Counted from the first letter of the stretch, positions 38,406-51,573 are shown. The stretch: DNA of 64,000 nt from Phlegmacium glaucopus (GCA_015039465.1 MU130477.1:1015218-1079217), one strand, 5' to 3'. Notes: generated from the letters alone by a model not told the origin. A program made the numbers and translations.

Positions 38406-41400
38406 ATGTCATCCAACGAGGACGACTACAACGACGGCGACACACTCTCTAACCAGGGTCTTAAGAAACGGAGAATACAAAGGGCATGTGACATTTGCAG
38501 GAGGAAGAAAGGTATGTCAAAAACTGTATTCTCAAATCATTTCCTCATATTCGATATCTAGTTCGATGTCAGTGTTCTTTCACTAGTCAAATGCCCAGTA
38601 CTTGACTCATATTCGTCATAGGCGATGGTGTCCAAATGCCAGGAAATCGATGCTCAAATTGCGTCTCATATAGCCTTGATTGCACATACGTCGAAGCGTC
38701 CAAGGTATGGTTTTGTCGTATTAGTCTTGCCCAAGGTACATGATCATCCTTAGAAACGAGGGCCACCAAAAGGGTGAGCACATTTTATAATATTATGACT
38801 CTAGCAAACTGATTTATGGTTTCATATCAAGTTATGTTGAAAGTCTCGAGAATCGTGTAGAAAAGTTGGATAAACTGCTGCGGAAAGTGCGTCCTTCATA
38901 TCCTTAATTTGCAATACCCTTCTTAAATAAATCCATAGCTTCTTCCTGATGACGCTGTTCTCAAAGCACTCCAGGATACAATTGACAAAGAACGATCTCC
39001 ACTCGATCCAAGTCCACTTGTTGCAACGCAACAGCATCCTACCTCGTTCCATGCGTCACCTACAAATACGTTGACCTCGGCTATTCATGGTACAAGTGAC
39101 TTCGTGGCTTCTCCAGATGACTTGGTGGACGACGATGCGACTGTTTCAATAATTTCGGATAACCTTGCACAAATGGTCATCGAATCAGACCAGTACCGGT
39201 TCTTCGGAGAATCAAGCGCAAGCAGGCTGGTTCAAGCGGCAATGGACTTGAAGACAGAATACATCCAATCAGCAGAGCCGTTTTCCAAAGAATCCCAAAC
39301 ACCAAAATTCTCAAAAACTAAACTCTGGGGTCTGCAAGATGTATGTTGGCCCCTTGGCGTGTTCACTAGTTTTATCTAAACCTTTGCTATTTTAGTGGGA
39401 GTTGAAACCAGACCAACAGTTACCCCAATACACCTTCCCCGAAGCTGACCTCGCCTCAAACCTTGTCGACCTCTATTTCGCTCACATCAACACCTACCAT
39501 CCCCTTCTCCATAGGCCTACTTTCGAAACGTCCGTTGCAGAAGGCCTGCATTATCGAGACGAACGATTTGCATCTACCTACCTCCTTGTATGCGCCGTTG
39601 GTTCGCGCTTCTCGGACGATCAAAGAGTTCTGCTGGATGGGTTTGATGCACATCAGTCTTGTGGCTGGAAATGGTTTAATCAAGTCCAAATGGTCAAAAA
39701 ATCGTTCATGATTCCAGCAACCTTGTATGACATCCAATTTTATGCCGTGCGTACTTTATTTATTTCGCCTGGGAATAGCTGTGGACATGAGCATGATGAT
39801 CTATACAGCTTTCTGTTCATTTTTTGCAAGGAACGTCTGCGCCGCAGTCATGTTGGACCATGGTGGGAATTGGAATACGCTTGGCTCAGGACGTAGGGGC
39901 ACATCGACGGAAGAAACATCAACAGACTCCGACCGTAGAGAATGAGCAATGGAATCGCGCCTTCTGGTATTTTATCTTTATCTTATCCTTTTGGACTCTG
40001 AACAACGTTCATAGGGTGCTTATATGCATGGACAGAATGATTAGCGCTAGTTTGGGTCGACCGTGTGCTATTCATGACGAAGAGTATGTTTGCTCGATGT
40101 ATACCTGTAAACTGTCAGCACCTTACCAAAATTCTATCATCTTTGACTCCAGCTTCAACATCGACCTACCTGTCGATTGTGATGACGAGTACTGGGATAA
40201 TCCGGATCCCGAACAACGATTCAAGCAACCCGAAAATAAACCATCCTCAGTCTCAGGCTTCATTCTGTACATTGGGCTCAATCAGATTTTGTCAAAGTGC
40301 CTTCGAACAATTGTAAGTTTACCCTTCACTTCACGGTAGCTTGCTGACCCATATTTCGCAGTATGCCACCAACCAGTCGAAAATTTTACTTGGTTACGTA
40401 GGACAGCGCTGGGAACAAGATGTCGTCGCACAACTAGACTCGTCGTTAAATCAATGGGTCGATACAGTACCAGACCATCGTACGTTCTCCTATAACCGTC
40501 GTTCAGAGGCAATATATTTACGCTTTTTCAGTGCGATGGGATCCTAATCGGCAAGACATCGACTTTTTCAACAAGTCGGCGGTTTTGTACATGACTTATT
40601 ATCATATCCAAATCCTTATCCACCGACCATTCATCCCGGCTCCCAATAAACCTTCACCTCTTTCTTACCCTTCTTTGGCTATTTGCACAAACGCCGCGCG
40701 ATCGTGTAGCCATATTGCTGACATTATGCGACGGAAAATTCCTTTACCCCCACTACATACCAGTGTCGGTTAAGAGTCTATTGGTGCTTGACTTGATGTC
40801 CTATACTGAAGATTATTTTGTTTAGATGGCGGTGTTTACTGCGGGTATTGTATTAGTCTTCAATATCTGGGGAGGAAAACGGTCTGGATTAGCGCTGGAT
40901 CCGAACAAAGAGATGACGGACGTGCACAAATGCATGAAGGCGTTAAAGGTCATGGAGGATAAATGGCGCGCCATCGGGAGACTTCAGTTTGTTGTCCTGA
41001 TCTTGGTATTTAACTTGGGCTTACGAGCACTTTTGGCAGTGACATTCTCTGTGAGCTAACATCGGCCGGAGATCTTCCAATGCCCCAACCTAGTCCAATG
41101 GCAACGAACAAGCGGGAACGGGATTGTGATACGCCAATCTCAAGCTCTTCTAGTGAATCTCCACCGTCCGTGATACAAGAGGATACCCCCAGGGTCATTG
41201 CAGGTTCTTTGAGGGTAAACAAGGATCTTTCTGGTTCCAGGCTATCCAAGAAGGCTGGTCGATCGCAACAGCAGCAACAGCCGCCGCCGCCACTCCCTTC
41301 GAAGTCTAGCTCGCAATTTAGGCAACCAAGTCATAATCAACAACATCCCGATCGTTCTGTGACGACTTACACTTTGCCTATGTATAGTGATGAGCTTGGC

Positions 41401-42240
41401 CGGCTACCACTACATGGTCATATGAATTTTTCTGCACCTTCTCTCGATCAAGGGCATTATTGGTATCCAAACAGTGGTAGTGCAGTAGGTGGTAATGAAG
41501 GCAACGCTAATTCTAATCATACTCTTCTCTCAAACCCCTCGAGTTTATCTTCCCTGTCTCATCATTCCAACCGCCATCAGCACCAACAAGCTCAAGATCA
41601 CAATCACGTTCAATCCTCCCATAATAATACAAATTACCCCCATAGCACGACCGAAACGAGCAGGATGACACAAGGATTTCCCCTCAATCCAACGATGGGA
41701 ACGGGAGCTATGATGTTTGATCCCATGTCCCTCGGATACATCCCTCCGGGTTCCTATGCTGCAGTCTCGCCGTCAATGGACATGGGCCCACGGCAGAATC
41801 CGTTGGGACTAAGAGGAAGCTCATCATATCCCAACTTTCGAGAAGTCTCGATGGCTCTGAGAGGCGACCTTGGTGGTGTCGTCGATCAGAGGCAAAAGTC
41901 CTCGCAGCCTCCCTCTCATCTGGAACAACCGCAGCACCAACATCACCACCAACAGACGCAAGGCCAACGTGAACACCACGTGCATAGCAATCATCATCAT
42001 CGTGAACAGCAGCAGCAACCAATGGGTTATTCCTATGTGGATGATGGTACAATGGCGATGTGGTCAACTGCACCGACGGGATTCGAGTATGCTTTCTTTT
42101 TGTTTGGATCGGGGACAGAGTTACTGATTCAACATTACTTGTAATATAGGTTGGATGACTGGGGCACATACTTGACCAATATGAGCGAGTCGGCGCCAGG
42201 GGGACACGATGGCAGTGGGCAGATGCAGCAACAACGATAA
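38406..42240 (+). CDS. Zn2Cys6 fungal transcription factor with fungal-specific (PF04082-type) domain
   Basis: Fifteen exons are proposed: 38406-38511, 38562-38567, 38622-38704, 38754-38773, 38832-38886, 38939-39340, 39396-39746, 39809-39966, 40015-40083, 40153-40312, 40362-40479, 40532-40764, 40826-40986, 41040-42086 and 42150-42240 (about 1019 residues). The DNA-binding cluster reads CDICRRKKVRCDG, then NRCSNC and DC, giving the full CX2CX6C...CX2CX6C pattern only if a 6-nt microexon is included. A coiled linker follows (VESLENRVEKLDKLLRK). The middle region matches the xylanolytic-activator-type regulatory domain (YHPLLHRPTFE, IGIRLAQDVGAHRRK, CMDRMISASLGRPCAI). The C-terminus is Gln/His/Ser-rich, an activation-domain-like composition. 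Two donors are non-consensus (GTCAGT, GTCGGT). Predicted role: nuclear transcriptional regulator; targets unknown. Confidence 0.88.
38562..38567 (+). other. 6-nt microexon inside the zinc cluster
   Basis: The six bases ttcgat lie between a CTAG acceptor (intron 38512-38561) and a GTCAGT donor (intron 38568-38621). They supply Val-Arg and the first base of the third zinc-cluster cysteine. Skipping it yields KKGDG and loses that cysteine. Both flanking introns have the usual length of about 50 bp. Confidence 0.75.
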
Positions 42241-42681
42241 CGTTGACGGGTAGCAGCCTGACAAAGGTAAATACACCTTGTCAACCAATCTGTTTTGATC
42301 TTTTTTTATTTTACTTGAAGATATCTATTCTGGATTTCAGGCTCGTCCCTTGTGCTATACTACATGCAATATACCTTTTAGAATTCTAGTGCGTCCTTCT
42401 AGCCCCACTTCGCTTCGATCTGTCGGCTACGAAGTTGTATTCTAGTTATTTTTAATTGTTCCAATAGCAATATGCTCTCCCTCACCACTTTACTTCCGCC
42501 ACGTTCATAATATATACGAATAAAGACATTTTGTTCTCAGCAGGACATGGCAGGGTTGGCACCTGCAGTGCAGGTATTAGTAAACATTGCATTAACGAAG
42601 ATCCATTGAAAACCGTCATATTGTAAATGTAGATTTAAACTCCACTTGTTTTCAAGGTTCTACAGAAACTCTACCTAGGTT

Positions 42682-42707
42682 CCGAGTTCTCAGTATTGAG
42701 AACTCGG
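42682..42707. repeat. Perfect 11-bp inverted repeat
   Basis: Arms ccgagttctca and tgagaactcgg are separated by gtat. It lies about 440 bases past the transcription-factor stop codon. It could be a hairpin in a 3' region or the end of a small inverted-repeat element; no target duplication was seen. Confidence 0.6.
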
Positions 42708-44254
42708 TCTTATACCAAACTGGAGCCCCAAAAAAACGGGTTGGCATCTAATCGTGCGGGTTTAGCCGGTCGGATTTTGAAATGTCCTCGGACTTTGCGG
42801 TGATTTTATTTCAAAGTCAGCTGATGTCCTCGTTCGGACTCAGCTGATGTGCTGCTTCAGGGAAGAAAATGCCAGTGCGAGCTCTCTTCTGCGGAACTTT
42901 CTGGAGTCTCGCTCAGTGGCTTTCCTATAAAGCAACTTGATACATATCCGGCAGGTCAAGAGGTAGTATTTGTATGTACGTATAGCCCAAATTTCTTTTA
43001 GTTGTAGTTTTCACTCACCAGGACGCGTAGGTGGCCTTGGAATGGTTGGTATAGCTATTCGAAATCTCTTTTCTTCCATCAAGTTCCCAATTAACTTTTT
43101 ATAAAAGCATTCATAGTCTTAACCTGGATGAAAACCATAGGTATTTCATTATTACATGCAGAGAACAAGTACACTTTGCTTATACCAAGTTGGGTTCGTC
43201 ACCATCTTGAATGTTATTTTATCCCTTTTCATAAATGTGCCTATATCTAGACCAACAGAATATTTCCAACATTGTAATGTGAGTTTTTTTTGATATCTAG
43301 ACTTATCTCATATTTCCCCCAGGTAGAAGATCTCTACCTGAATGGTACAAGAAGTATATATTCACGGCGGATGGTAGATGTCTATTTGGGGGAATGATGC
43401 TGGCAACTTTGTGAAATTCATTGCTATCATTAAAAAGAAGGCATGTGGCTTCTTGCTGTTCCCCATCGCTGAATTAATATTATTTTTTCTATTTAGAAAG
43501 CGTTGGAAATACCACTGTCACAATTGATCACTGGCGCCAAAAAGGAAGGTGCGGATAATGTGGGGACCTCAATGACGACCCCCAAATTTGTACATGTAAG
43601 TACAAACTTACATCGCGTAAGTTAGTCTGTGCTAATTGATATTCTTAGAACATTTCGAAAAGCAACATTGTAAAATGCATCAAAACGGGAGATTGTACCT
43701 CTACGGAGACCTCAAAGTGAAGTCAGTACTGGATGCGGTGGGTGCATGCCTCTGGTTTGTCATATCGTATAACTCTGCTGGCCATATTTGGACTGAACCC
43801 ATCTTTGGTCATAGGTTACGAACATTTTCAATTCCAAAATGAAGAAAGCAGGGTTGATAAAGATGCTATCGGGAGTATGAGATCTGCAAACCTGCTGTTA
43901 GCAGCATTTTATCAAGTTTGTAATTGCCTTTGTGTAACCTCAAATAAAAAACCCCAATTGATAGTTACTACTATGCAGTATAATGTAACCTGAGCATCAC
44001 CAAAACCAGGATACTAATGATAGGTTCTTGGCAAACATACAGCGGAATGGAACTTTCTACTCCTGAAGGACCTATTGCTATGGGACAAGTGGCAAAACAG
44101 TCTTATACAAATCTCTAACAGGCATCATCTACAAATTGCTAGGAATCCTGTCGATTGGAGGAGCTCGAAGCCTTGAACGACCCCCATTTGCCCACCCCTG
44201 GATCAGCTTTAAAATACAAGTCATGGCGTTACAAGAGGTATGTGGATAGGTGAT

Positions 44255-44430
44255 AGTATCGTAAGATCACTTGACCTGGCAGAACGAGCTCGGATCTGCC
44301 ATGCTGAAGGCAATGGCCCACTCAAACCATTTACCAGGGATATGCGCTCCCCTAATATGTAGTACCGTAAGATCACTTAATCTAACAGAACTCGGATATG
44401 CCATGCTGAAGGCAATGGCCCACTCGAACC
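44255..44430. repeat. Tandem direct duplication, two units about 106 bp apart
   Basis: Units at 44255-44329 and 44361-44430 share the pattern gtaagatcactt...ctcggat and the block gccatgctgaaggcaatggc, with small indels and substitutions. No gene overlaps. Confidence 0.75.
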
Positions 44431-45250
44431 AGTACTAGATGGTATGAAGTGCTTCATTAGTGAGAAACTCTTTTGTACTTCCCTACTTTCCGTAGGTTCC
44501 TGCGTAATTGATTATTGGAATATTCCTGGGCCTGGTGACGTGGACTGGTACTTTCCATAAAAATAGACAGATGTCTCGAGGTGTCAAACTTTCCGGGTTC
44601 TTCCAAACTTGTGCTACATAACCGGGTCTCGAAGTGAACCGCTGGTCTGGCAACAGGTTGAACAACATTATCAGTAAATTTTACCGTTTGAAGAGAGGAC
44701 CAGTTGCCCACAAGTTTCTGCCGCAGCTTGGACTCCGAGTCCTAGCCGTTGTGGCAACCCTACAATGCCCACTACAACTTACAAGGTAGAGATTTAATTT
44801 GAGTCACAAAAGTAACAACAACGGCACTATTGCCTATCTCCAGATCAGCACAATAAACATGTCTTCCAACCTTATTCAAGGCTTCACCAAGAGGGCACCA
44901 AAATTTTTTTAAATACCTGGGGTCAAAAAATTTTAAGGTCAAAATGGGAATCCCAAAAAAAACAGGTTTATTTTATCTTCTCAACCCCCGGACACTATGC
45001 TACCATATTTTATAAATAGATGATATGCTGCCCTAATTGTGCCATCAACTTCCATGAATTAAATAGTTTAAATTATGTCAACTAATACATTTGTTCTTGA
45101 CATTTGAGGCCTTTATGTAGTTGAGGCTGGGCTGTTGAATATATGGATTGGACAATGCAAAATACACTTCTCTCTATAAATGATTACTTCAAATGATGCT
45201 TGCTTTCTGTCCTCAGGCTGATACTGAGAAACATCCAGCAGTTGTAGCCA

Positions 45251-45960
45251 TTAGTGATGCCAATTGCTAAGGCTGATCAATTTCGACTTTTTTACTCTGT
45301 AGCTTAAAATAAACTTGCAGGTGTTGGCCATTGCTCCGCATGGCATATACGAGTCCTTCCATTGTTTATTGCTTGAACCGTGAGGATACCATAGGTTTTC
45401 TGACATCTCAGAAGGTCCATAAGAGTACATCATTCTTGACTGCGAACGACTGGGTACAACTTCATCATGGCGTATCGTTGTTGTCAAAGACGCTTGCATA
45501 ATACCACCCTAATTCAAAATCACCGGTCAAAAAAGGCTCTCGCAGTCAATGTTGAGGCCTACCAATTCCGAAACGTTAGATTCTTCCTAGCCCTCTGAAT
45601 CTTCGAGCATCGTCTTGTGCCATCTGAATAGATTCCTTCGTACGCTGTTCAATACAGTTAATAGAAGTTAGGGGGCGCCAGCATATGGTACATACAATAA
45701 TTCAAAACGGAGAAGGCCAGCTTGTCAAGTTGCTTCAGAAATCTTCGCTTCCATGTGTATTTCAGCTGCATGAAGGCCGTTTGTTTTCGTAGTGTACTAA
45801 AAAAATCACCAATATAAATTTCAGAATGAGCACATAACACGAAAGGGAGAAGGACAAAAACTAACAAACACTTACCACTAATTGCTTGGATAACATCTTG
45901 TGATTGTTTGAACATCCCGCATCGAAGGTACAACCATAATATCCAGATCCTCTAATGTTC
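45251..45960 (-). pseudogene. Possible decayed minus-strand gene
   Basis: Two minus-strand open stretches lie close together: 45933-45658 (with KRRFLKQLDKLAFSVLNYCMY) and 45499-45251 (with MMYSYGPSEMSENLWYPHG). The first faintly recalls the start of the membrane region in allantoate-type MFS transporters. Stops and no clean splice path separate them. This is suggestive only. Confidence 0.2.
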
Positions 45961-47808
45961 CAATTTCATTATACCGATGCAGTCCGAGCAATCTTGGCTA
46001 GCATGTCACCTTTAGATATTCTCTCTTGATGATCTCGACAACAGATATAAGCCGAGATACTTTACTCGACAGCGCGACAATTGAAGATACAAAGGACAGC
46101 GTTGTATACAGACCAAACAATAAACAACACGTGATTTCTATCACGGGAGATGCCGGCTACTGAACCATTACATTTTGAAAACAGGACCTGCGGCGTAAAG
46201 AACGATTCCCTAAAGGGGACTCGTAATTAGTAAAAATTGTAAGAATATTTTAGTGGATAGATCTATCCAAAAGCCAGTGGACTCCTGAAAAATTAAGTGA
46301 TCCATGAAGGCAATTGAGACATATTTGACTGGCTACAAAATGGCTCATTTTTTGAGCTGTTTCATAGCTGGTCAAATAAACATCTTTGAACTGACTATGT
46401 TTCCTGCTTAATATTCACTGGAGACCCACTGGCTTTTGTGGAAATGTATCCACTCAAATATTTTCAGAATTTACCAATTTATGCTTCAACATGTTCTATT
46501 TATAACTTATGAACTTATGAGGTGCTGTAACCTAGAGGAACTCCTACAGTGGAAATAGAAGGTGATACTGGAGTCTGGAGAAGACTTTGCTTGGGAATTA
46601 CCAGATGATGAATCAGTCAGCTGGACTAATTTTACCACATAATTACCATTTTTTATCATAAAAATCATTCACTATGTTCCTATGATGCTTTATCATACAA
46701 AATAAATCATCCAAAATGGAGTGAGCTTCAAGTGTTTCACACTTTGTCACGCATTTTGGCAATGTGACGTGACATAACGCCCCAAATCTGTAACAGGCAT
46801 TATTAATATCATGCCACCCGGGTGACGTAAATAAAATCAATAAAATTAAGGAGAATTATATTTTAACTTTAAGTGGACTAAGATTGGAATGAGACTAAAA
46901 TGAGACCCGAATAATTTTATTCTGATTCTACCGCAATTCCACCAATATCTGATTGTAATGGGTAAAGTACAGCGAAAGTTACATATGTTTTCTTGGAATA
47001 CTCCTCTTTGGGACATAGCCACTTTTAGTATAATGGGCTGGGGTCAACTGAAAACCCGTGCCAATGATGACCGGGCGTGGGAGACACGAGTTGAGTAGCA
47101 GGTCAGAACCGGTTTGGCGGCTCTTAGGCCAGCCAAACGGTCTAAGTCTTTTTATATCTCTAACTAGGTACAGCTGGTACTAGCAAAGATACATAAAGAA
47201 GAAGGAAGTGGGTGGGTGGGTGTCGAATAAACTAGGCTCTGGTACTACAATCAGTCCCTGTGAGAAACAGTGAGCGAAGAGAAACTACGAGTGAGTATGA
47301 AACCTGGGAATCATACCTGGGAGAGACAGTGAGCGAAGGGACGAATGTGAGTCTGTGCAGACTCGTCTTTTGTACCCTTTTTCGCTGTGTCTCTCCTCGG
47401 GACATCAGTGATAGACGTTTTGTCTGTGTTTTAGTTTCATGTCGACGTCACTGTTTTATGTACACGTGACATGGCGTGTGCGTACCAGAGGCCCGTGTGA
47501 GTCGTTCATTGGACTTGCGTAAAGATTTCAAAATTATCTTTAAACTCGATTAATCCTGGTGCCCCTCGGCCCGTCCATACGTTTCTATTATAACGTGTTT
47601 ACGATGCGGACCGCCCAAAGAAAAAAAGAATCTGAGACATTGACTAAATGTCTCCTAACATTCTGTGGTGCTTATTTTAGAACTCAAACTTTGAGCTTCT
47701 AGTGCTTACGTGCATGAACCACTTTCTCCTAAATAATGATCACCCTGACTTACATTGGTTTTTCCATTCGATCTTCCCCCCACCCTCTCTGGCTTTCCTC
47801 AATTCACG
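45961..47808. other. Intergenic with transposon-like relics
   Basis: AT-rich, with a short protein-like patch near 46560-46640 (ESGEDFAWELPDDESVSW) ending in a stop. The segment 47250-47350 repeats acagtgagcgaag twice. The final part should include the promoter of the chitin deacetylase gene. Confidence 0.35.
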
Positions 47809-49191
47809 ATGGTCGCCGCTGGATTCCTTGTTGTTGCTCTACTGGCTGCGGTTTCTTCTGTTTTTTGCCAAGAAGCTCGCGTGATATCAAGCTGCACAAC
47901 CCCGAATACCGTAGCATTGACTTTCGTGAGTGTCTCTTTCCCGTCTTTCAGAGCATCGAAATGCTCAACGATCCCAGGATGATGGTCCATGGATCTACCT
48001 GTAAGGAAATAAATTGCTTCGTTAGTCAATCCCACATCCTGACGCGCTTTATCTAGTCAGGACATTAGCGATGCTCTTACTGCCGCGGGAGCGGTTGGCA
48101 CATTCTTTTTCAGTATGTTCTTGATTACCCATTTATGGCGCCATGATGACTGATGGTTTCTGTAGACGGGAATAATTGTGATACTCATTCCGTCAATGCT
48201 AATTCTATCCATTGATTTCATATTCTAGATGCATGCATCTACGATACAGATTCTGCAGCGCGGGTTTTATACGCGGTTCAGCACGGTCATCAAGTAGGCT
48301 CGCATACATGGAGTCACACGGATTTGACAACACTTAGCTCTGATCAAAGTGAGTACGCTACTCGATTGAAAAGGCAGTTCTTTATTTAATCTTGAATGAT
48401 CTACCTTGCAGTTCATAGCGAGATGTGGCGGGTCGAGCGTAAGCTTCATGCTATTTTTTTTCCCTTCCTACTTATACTTATCGCTATAATCTCTCTCCTT
48501 CCCTTCACTTTAGAGGCCCTCCAGAAGATTGCTGGTGTCTACCCAGCATTCATGCGACCACGTACGCTCCTGGTGGATATTATTTGAACGAACAGCATTA
48601 TTAATCATGTTATTGTTAGCGTATGGAAGTATTAATTCCAACGTCTTGCAAGTTTCGTTCGCCAGGAATCAATCCGTTATCCTTTGGGATTTCGAGTGCG
48701 TGTTATTTAATTCTGTTAGGGGCAAATTTGTTAATCATGGGTTTCATATACATTTTAGCTCAGGGGATTCAACAGGATCAACCCCTGCTCAAAGTGAGGC
48801 CGCCTACGATAGTACCATTGCGCAGAGACCAAGCAATATACTAACTCTCAATCATGAAACATATGGTAAGGTTTAGGTTCAATGCCATGTAATAACGAAA
48901 CTTTCCGATTGATCAATACTTCCTACAGAAACCACTGCGTGAGTGCTTCGTTATCAGCATTTTCGGGAGAGAAAGCATTGATGATGGGTGGAACACAGTC
49001 ATCAAGTACTTCCATATGCGATCTCAAAGCTGAAAGCAGCTGGCTACCGCCTTGTCAGTCTTTCTGATTGTATTGGTTTGCCGCCTTACCAAAGCGTTCA
49101 AGCCCCCGGCGTTCGCGACGTAAGTTACCAAAACGTTTTATTTCGATTATGCGTAATGATCTGTCCCTTGTAGTCCACGTGGACGTGCTAA
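47809..49191 (+). CDS. Secreted chitin deacetylase (polysaccharide deacetylase, CE4), twelve exons
   Basis: Exons: 47809-47925, 47978-48000, 48057-48112, 48166-48177, 48229-48348, 48412-48438, 48514-48561, 48620-48695, 48759-48865, 48929-48938, 48999-49119 and 49174-49191. All introns are GT..AG and the 735-nt frame encodes 244 residues ending STWTC. A signal peptide (MVAAGFLVVALLAAVSSVFC) precedes the NodB domain. The CE4 motifs are intact: TFDDGPW (catalytic Asp plus metal Asp), SHTWSHTDL (metal His pair), RPPYGSIN, WDFDSGDS and LTLNHETY. The enzyme should be secreted, bind a divalent metal and remove acetyl groups from chitin or chitin oligomers, modifying the cell wall or avoiding chitinase recognition. 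No C-terminal GPI signal is seen. Two exons are only 12 and 10 nt, so automated prediction may miss them. Confidence 0.93.
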
Positions 49192-50517
49192 AGTTTGAAC
49201 ATACCAGCTGTCAGTTACTCGGACTTAAACAGGGATCTTCTTCGCACTTTTATATCCACATTTTTCGGACAGTTCTTCTGCTGCCAGAATTTTCCTTATG
49301 TCAGATTTGGTATAGGACTGGTTTTCTTTGGTTTAGCGGTATAAGGACATTTACGTATATCCAGGACATTTAGTATTCCTTCATTCATTGTAATGAACTT
49401 TTGGTTACAAGTACTCCGTCTGACTGTTGAGATTATAATCAGCCTCCTTTCGGTGCAAAAAGACAAAGAAAACGGTCTTTTCAAGCCTATGATTTTCAGA
49501 TTACATAAATGCCAGGTTTTCCATATTCCACGTCGACTCGGACATCTGGAATGTGCGACAGAAGCGCACTCACTTTTCTTCTTCGATTTTAATCATCAGG
49601 GCACATTAGTCTCCTGTAAGCAAAGTTAGCAAACTCCGATATCCCTTATTGATGAGAAGTCGATCACTTCATATATGCCAATGATATTCTCACCACGAAA
49701 ATTTGTTAGCGTCTGTTAGCGTCGTATTTCGTTAGTCTTTAGTCGGCACCCACCAAACCGTATACTAAAATTAAACTGATCACGTGTTGCTTCCCACGTT
49801 CAACACATCTTTAAATAATCATTTGCCCTTTCTCCTATCGTAGACGCGTTACCTATCGTTGTGAGGTACAGAAGCTGGATGTAAGTCCATTCTAAGTCAT
49901 CGTGCTAGACAGCGAAGAAACGGGTTAATTTATGAATTTCAGCATCAGTTAAACTTAAAGCTACGGAATTGCTGCCTCAGAGAGATTATTTGGGTGATCG
50001 GCAGGATTTATATTGCTGTTATCGTCGATACTTAATAGCCATGGTGCACTACCAATGGAGGAGCCAGCAGTTTTCCGAGGTCCTTTAGAGGCCGGAGTAT
50101 CTGGGTTTTCGTCATTCGGCCGATTTTTGGTCCGATTTTTTTTGGCGGGGTAGTGCGTAATTGTATTTGGAGGTTGCTCGGGTCGATGAAACGAATGTGG
50201 TGAAGTTGGATGGGGCGTGGTAGTAGAGAATGTGGATGACGAAGAGGAGTTTCTAGTATTAAAGGTGTTCTAGATACATATTGGGGTGGATGGAGACCAA
50301 GAGTCAAGACGCTCTTAGTAAATGACGTGACGGCAATTAGCAAAGTCACATGATATTTGCGTGGAAATAAATGCACATCTACGGTTTGATGGTCGGGTGT
50401 AGGAGACTCCATAGGAAGGAGATCAACTCATCGTCAACTAATTATCGATAGTTTACGAAGTCTGCCTACGGGAGACTAGTATTTCCTAACCATAACGGCG
50501 CAACCACCGGGACCGAA
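49192..50517. other. Intergenic with two dispersed repeat fragments
   Basis: About 49775-49830 resembles the outer upstream sequence of the deaminase loci (near 16280-16330 and 31237-31275), including a gatcacgtgttgcttcccac stretch. About 50044-50240 is the inverted copy of repeat R2 at 14017-14264. A 126-codon minus-strand frame (50412-50032) crosses this repeat and is probably not a gene. Confidence 0.6.
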
Positions 50518-51573
50518 ATGCAAACCACTGTTGACATTCTAATCCTTGGAGCAGGATGGACGTCTACCTTTCTTATCCCTCTATGCCATGAAAGCTGTCT
50601 GTCATTTGCAGCAACCAGCCGTAAGGGTAGCGACTCAACCTTCAAGTTTGAATTCTACCCGGACTCAGACGACATGGAGCCGTATGAAGCTCTTCCCACT
50701 GCTCCAACTGTTCTGATTACATTTCCCATTCAAGGAAAAGGCGCTTCGGAACGACTGGTGAGACTGTACACAGAAAGTCGCAGACGTCAAGGGGAGGAGG
50801 GCACACAGGTGCGATTCATCCAACTTGGTGCTACCAGTATTTGGGATGTGAGTTATGCATTCATCCTTATAATGTGTGTGTACGCAACCTTAAGCCAAGC
50901 ACTCAGGGACGTCGTACTATGGACCCAAATCAAAGTGTTAGTCCACCGAAAAATCAATGGTATAATCGACATTCACCCATTCTCTCGACTCCACGCGGAG
51001 AAGCAGAGGCAGAACTGCTCGCTCTCTCCCCTTTATTCCCAACTACCGTTCTCAACCTGGCAGGGCTCTGGGGTGGCTCTCGTTCAATGAGAAATTGGGT
51101 GGGTAAAGTTGCTCCAACGAAAGAGGTGCTCAAGAATAAAGTAATTTTATGATTGTTTTCGTGCCACAGGGCCACTAATTCAGGGTAAACTCTAGGGGAG
51201 TATTCATATGATCCACGGGATCGATGTGGCCCGTGCCATCCTCGCCGTGCATGGCAACTTTTCTAAGGTTCAAGGTCAAAGATGGATCCTAACCGATGGT
51301 CGCGTATACGACTGGTGGGATCTTGCTTCGGCATGGGGTTCTAATGCTGAGAAGAAGGAACTGACGGAGACTTCGCATGGAGAGAAGCCTGCTACTTCTT
51401 TGATGGAGAGGGAAGACCGCGGTCCCCAGGCAAAATGGGTGCGGGAGTTGATGGCAGAAATGGGTGTTCTGGCTTTACCTCGCAACGTTGAACTTTTGGG
51501 CCGTGCCTTGGACTCAAGAGATTTTTGGAACGAGTTTGGCTTGAGTCCCATCCAGGCACGATTGGAAGGTTGA
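50518..51573 (+). CDS. NAD(P)-binding Rossmann-fold protein (atypical SDR/epimerase-like), three exons
   Basis: Exons 50518-50847, 50907-51140 and 51196-51573 (942 nt, 313 residues) use GTGAGT and GTAATT donors. The N-terminus MQTTVDILILGAGWTSTFL has the beta strand and glycine-rich loop of a dinucleotide-binding Rossmann fold. Later features fit the extended/atypical SDR type: an LNLAGLWGG segment after strand beta-5 and an MIHGIDVARAILAVHGN stretch where epimerase-like proteins carry the V(H/D)DVA element. No YxxxK pair stands out, so catalytic activity is uncertain. Soluble and probably cytosolic. A common fungal family without a defined substrate. Confidence 0.83.

Larger units (their letters stand above)
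42241..45250. other. Intergenic with decayed repeat sequence
   Basis: No intact gene. The region from about 43400 to 44000 contains short protein-like frames with stops and no recognised family. A hairpin at 42682-42707 and a tandem duplication at 44255-44430 are listed separately. Confidence 0.4.

Noticed and set aside
50032..50412. 126-codon minus-strand frame upstream of the Rossmann-fold gene
   Set aside because: It crosses dispersed repeat R2 and shows no conserved domain; the copy at 14017-14264 does not preserve the full frame.
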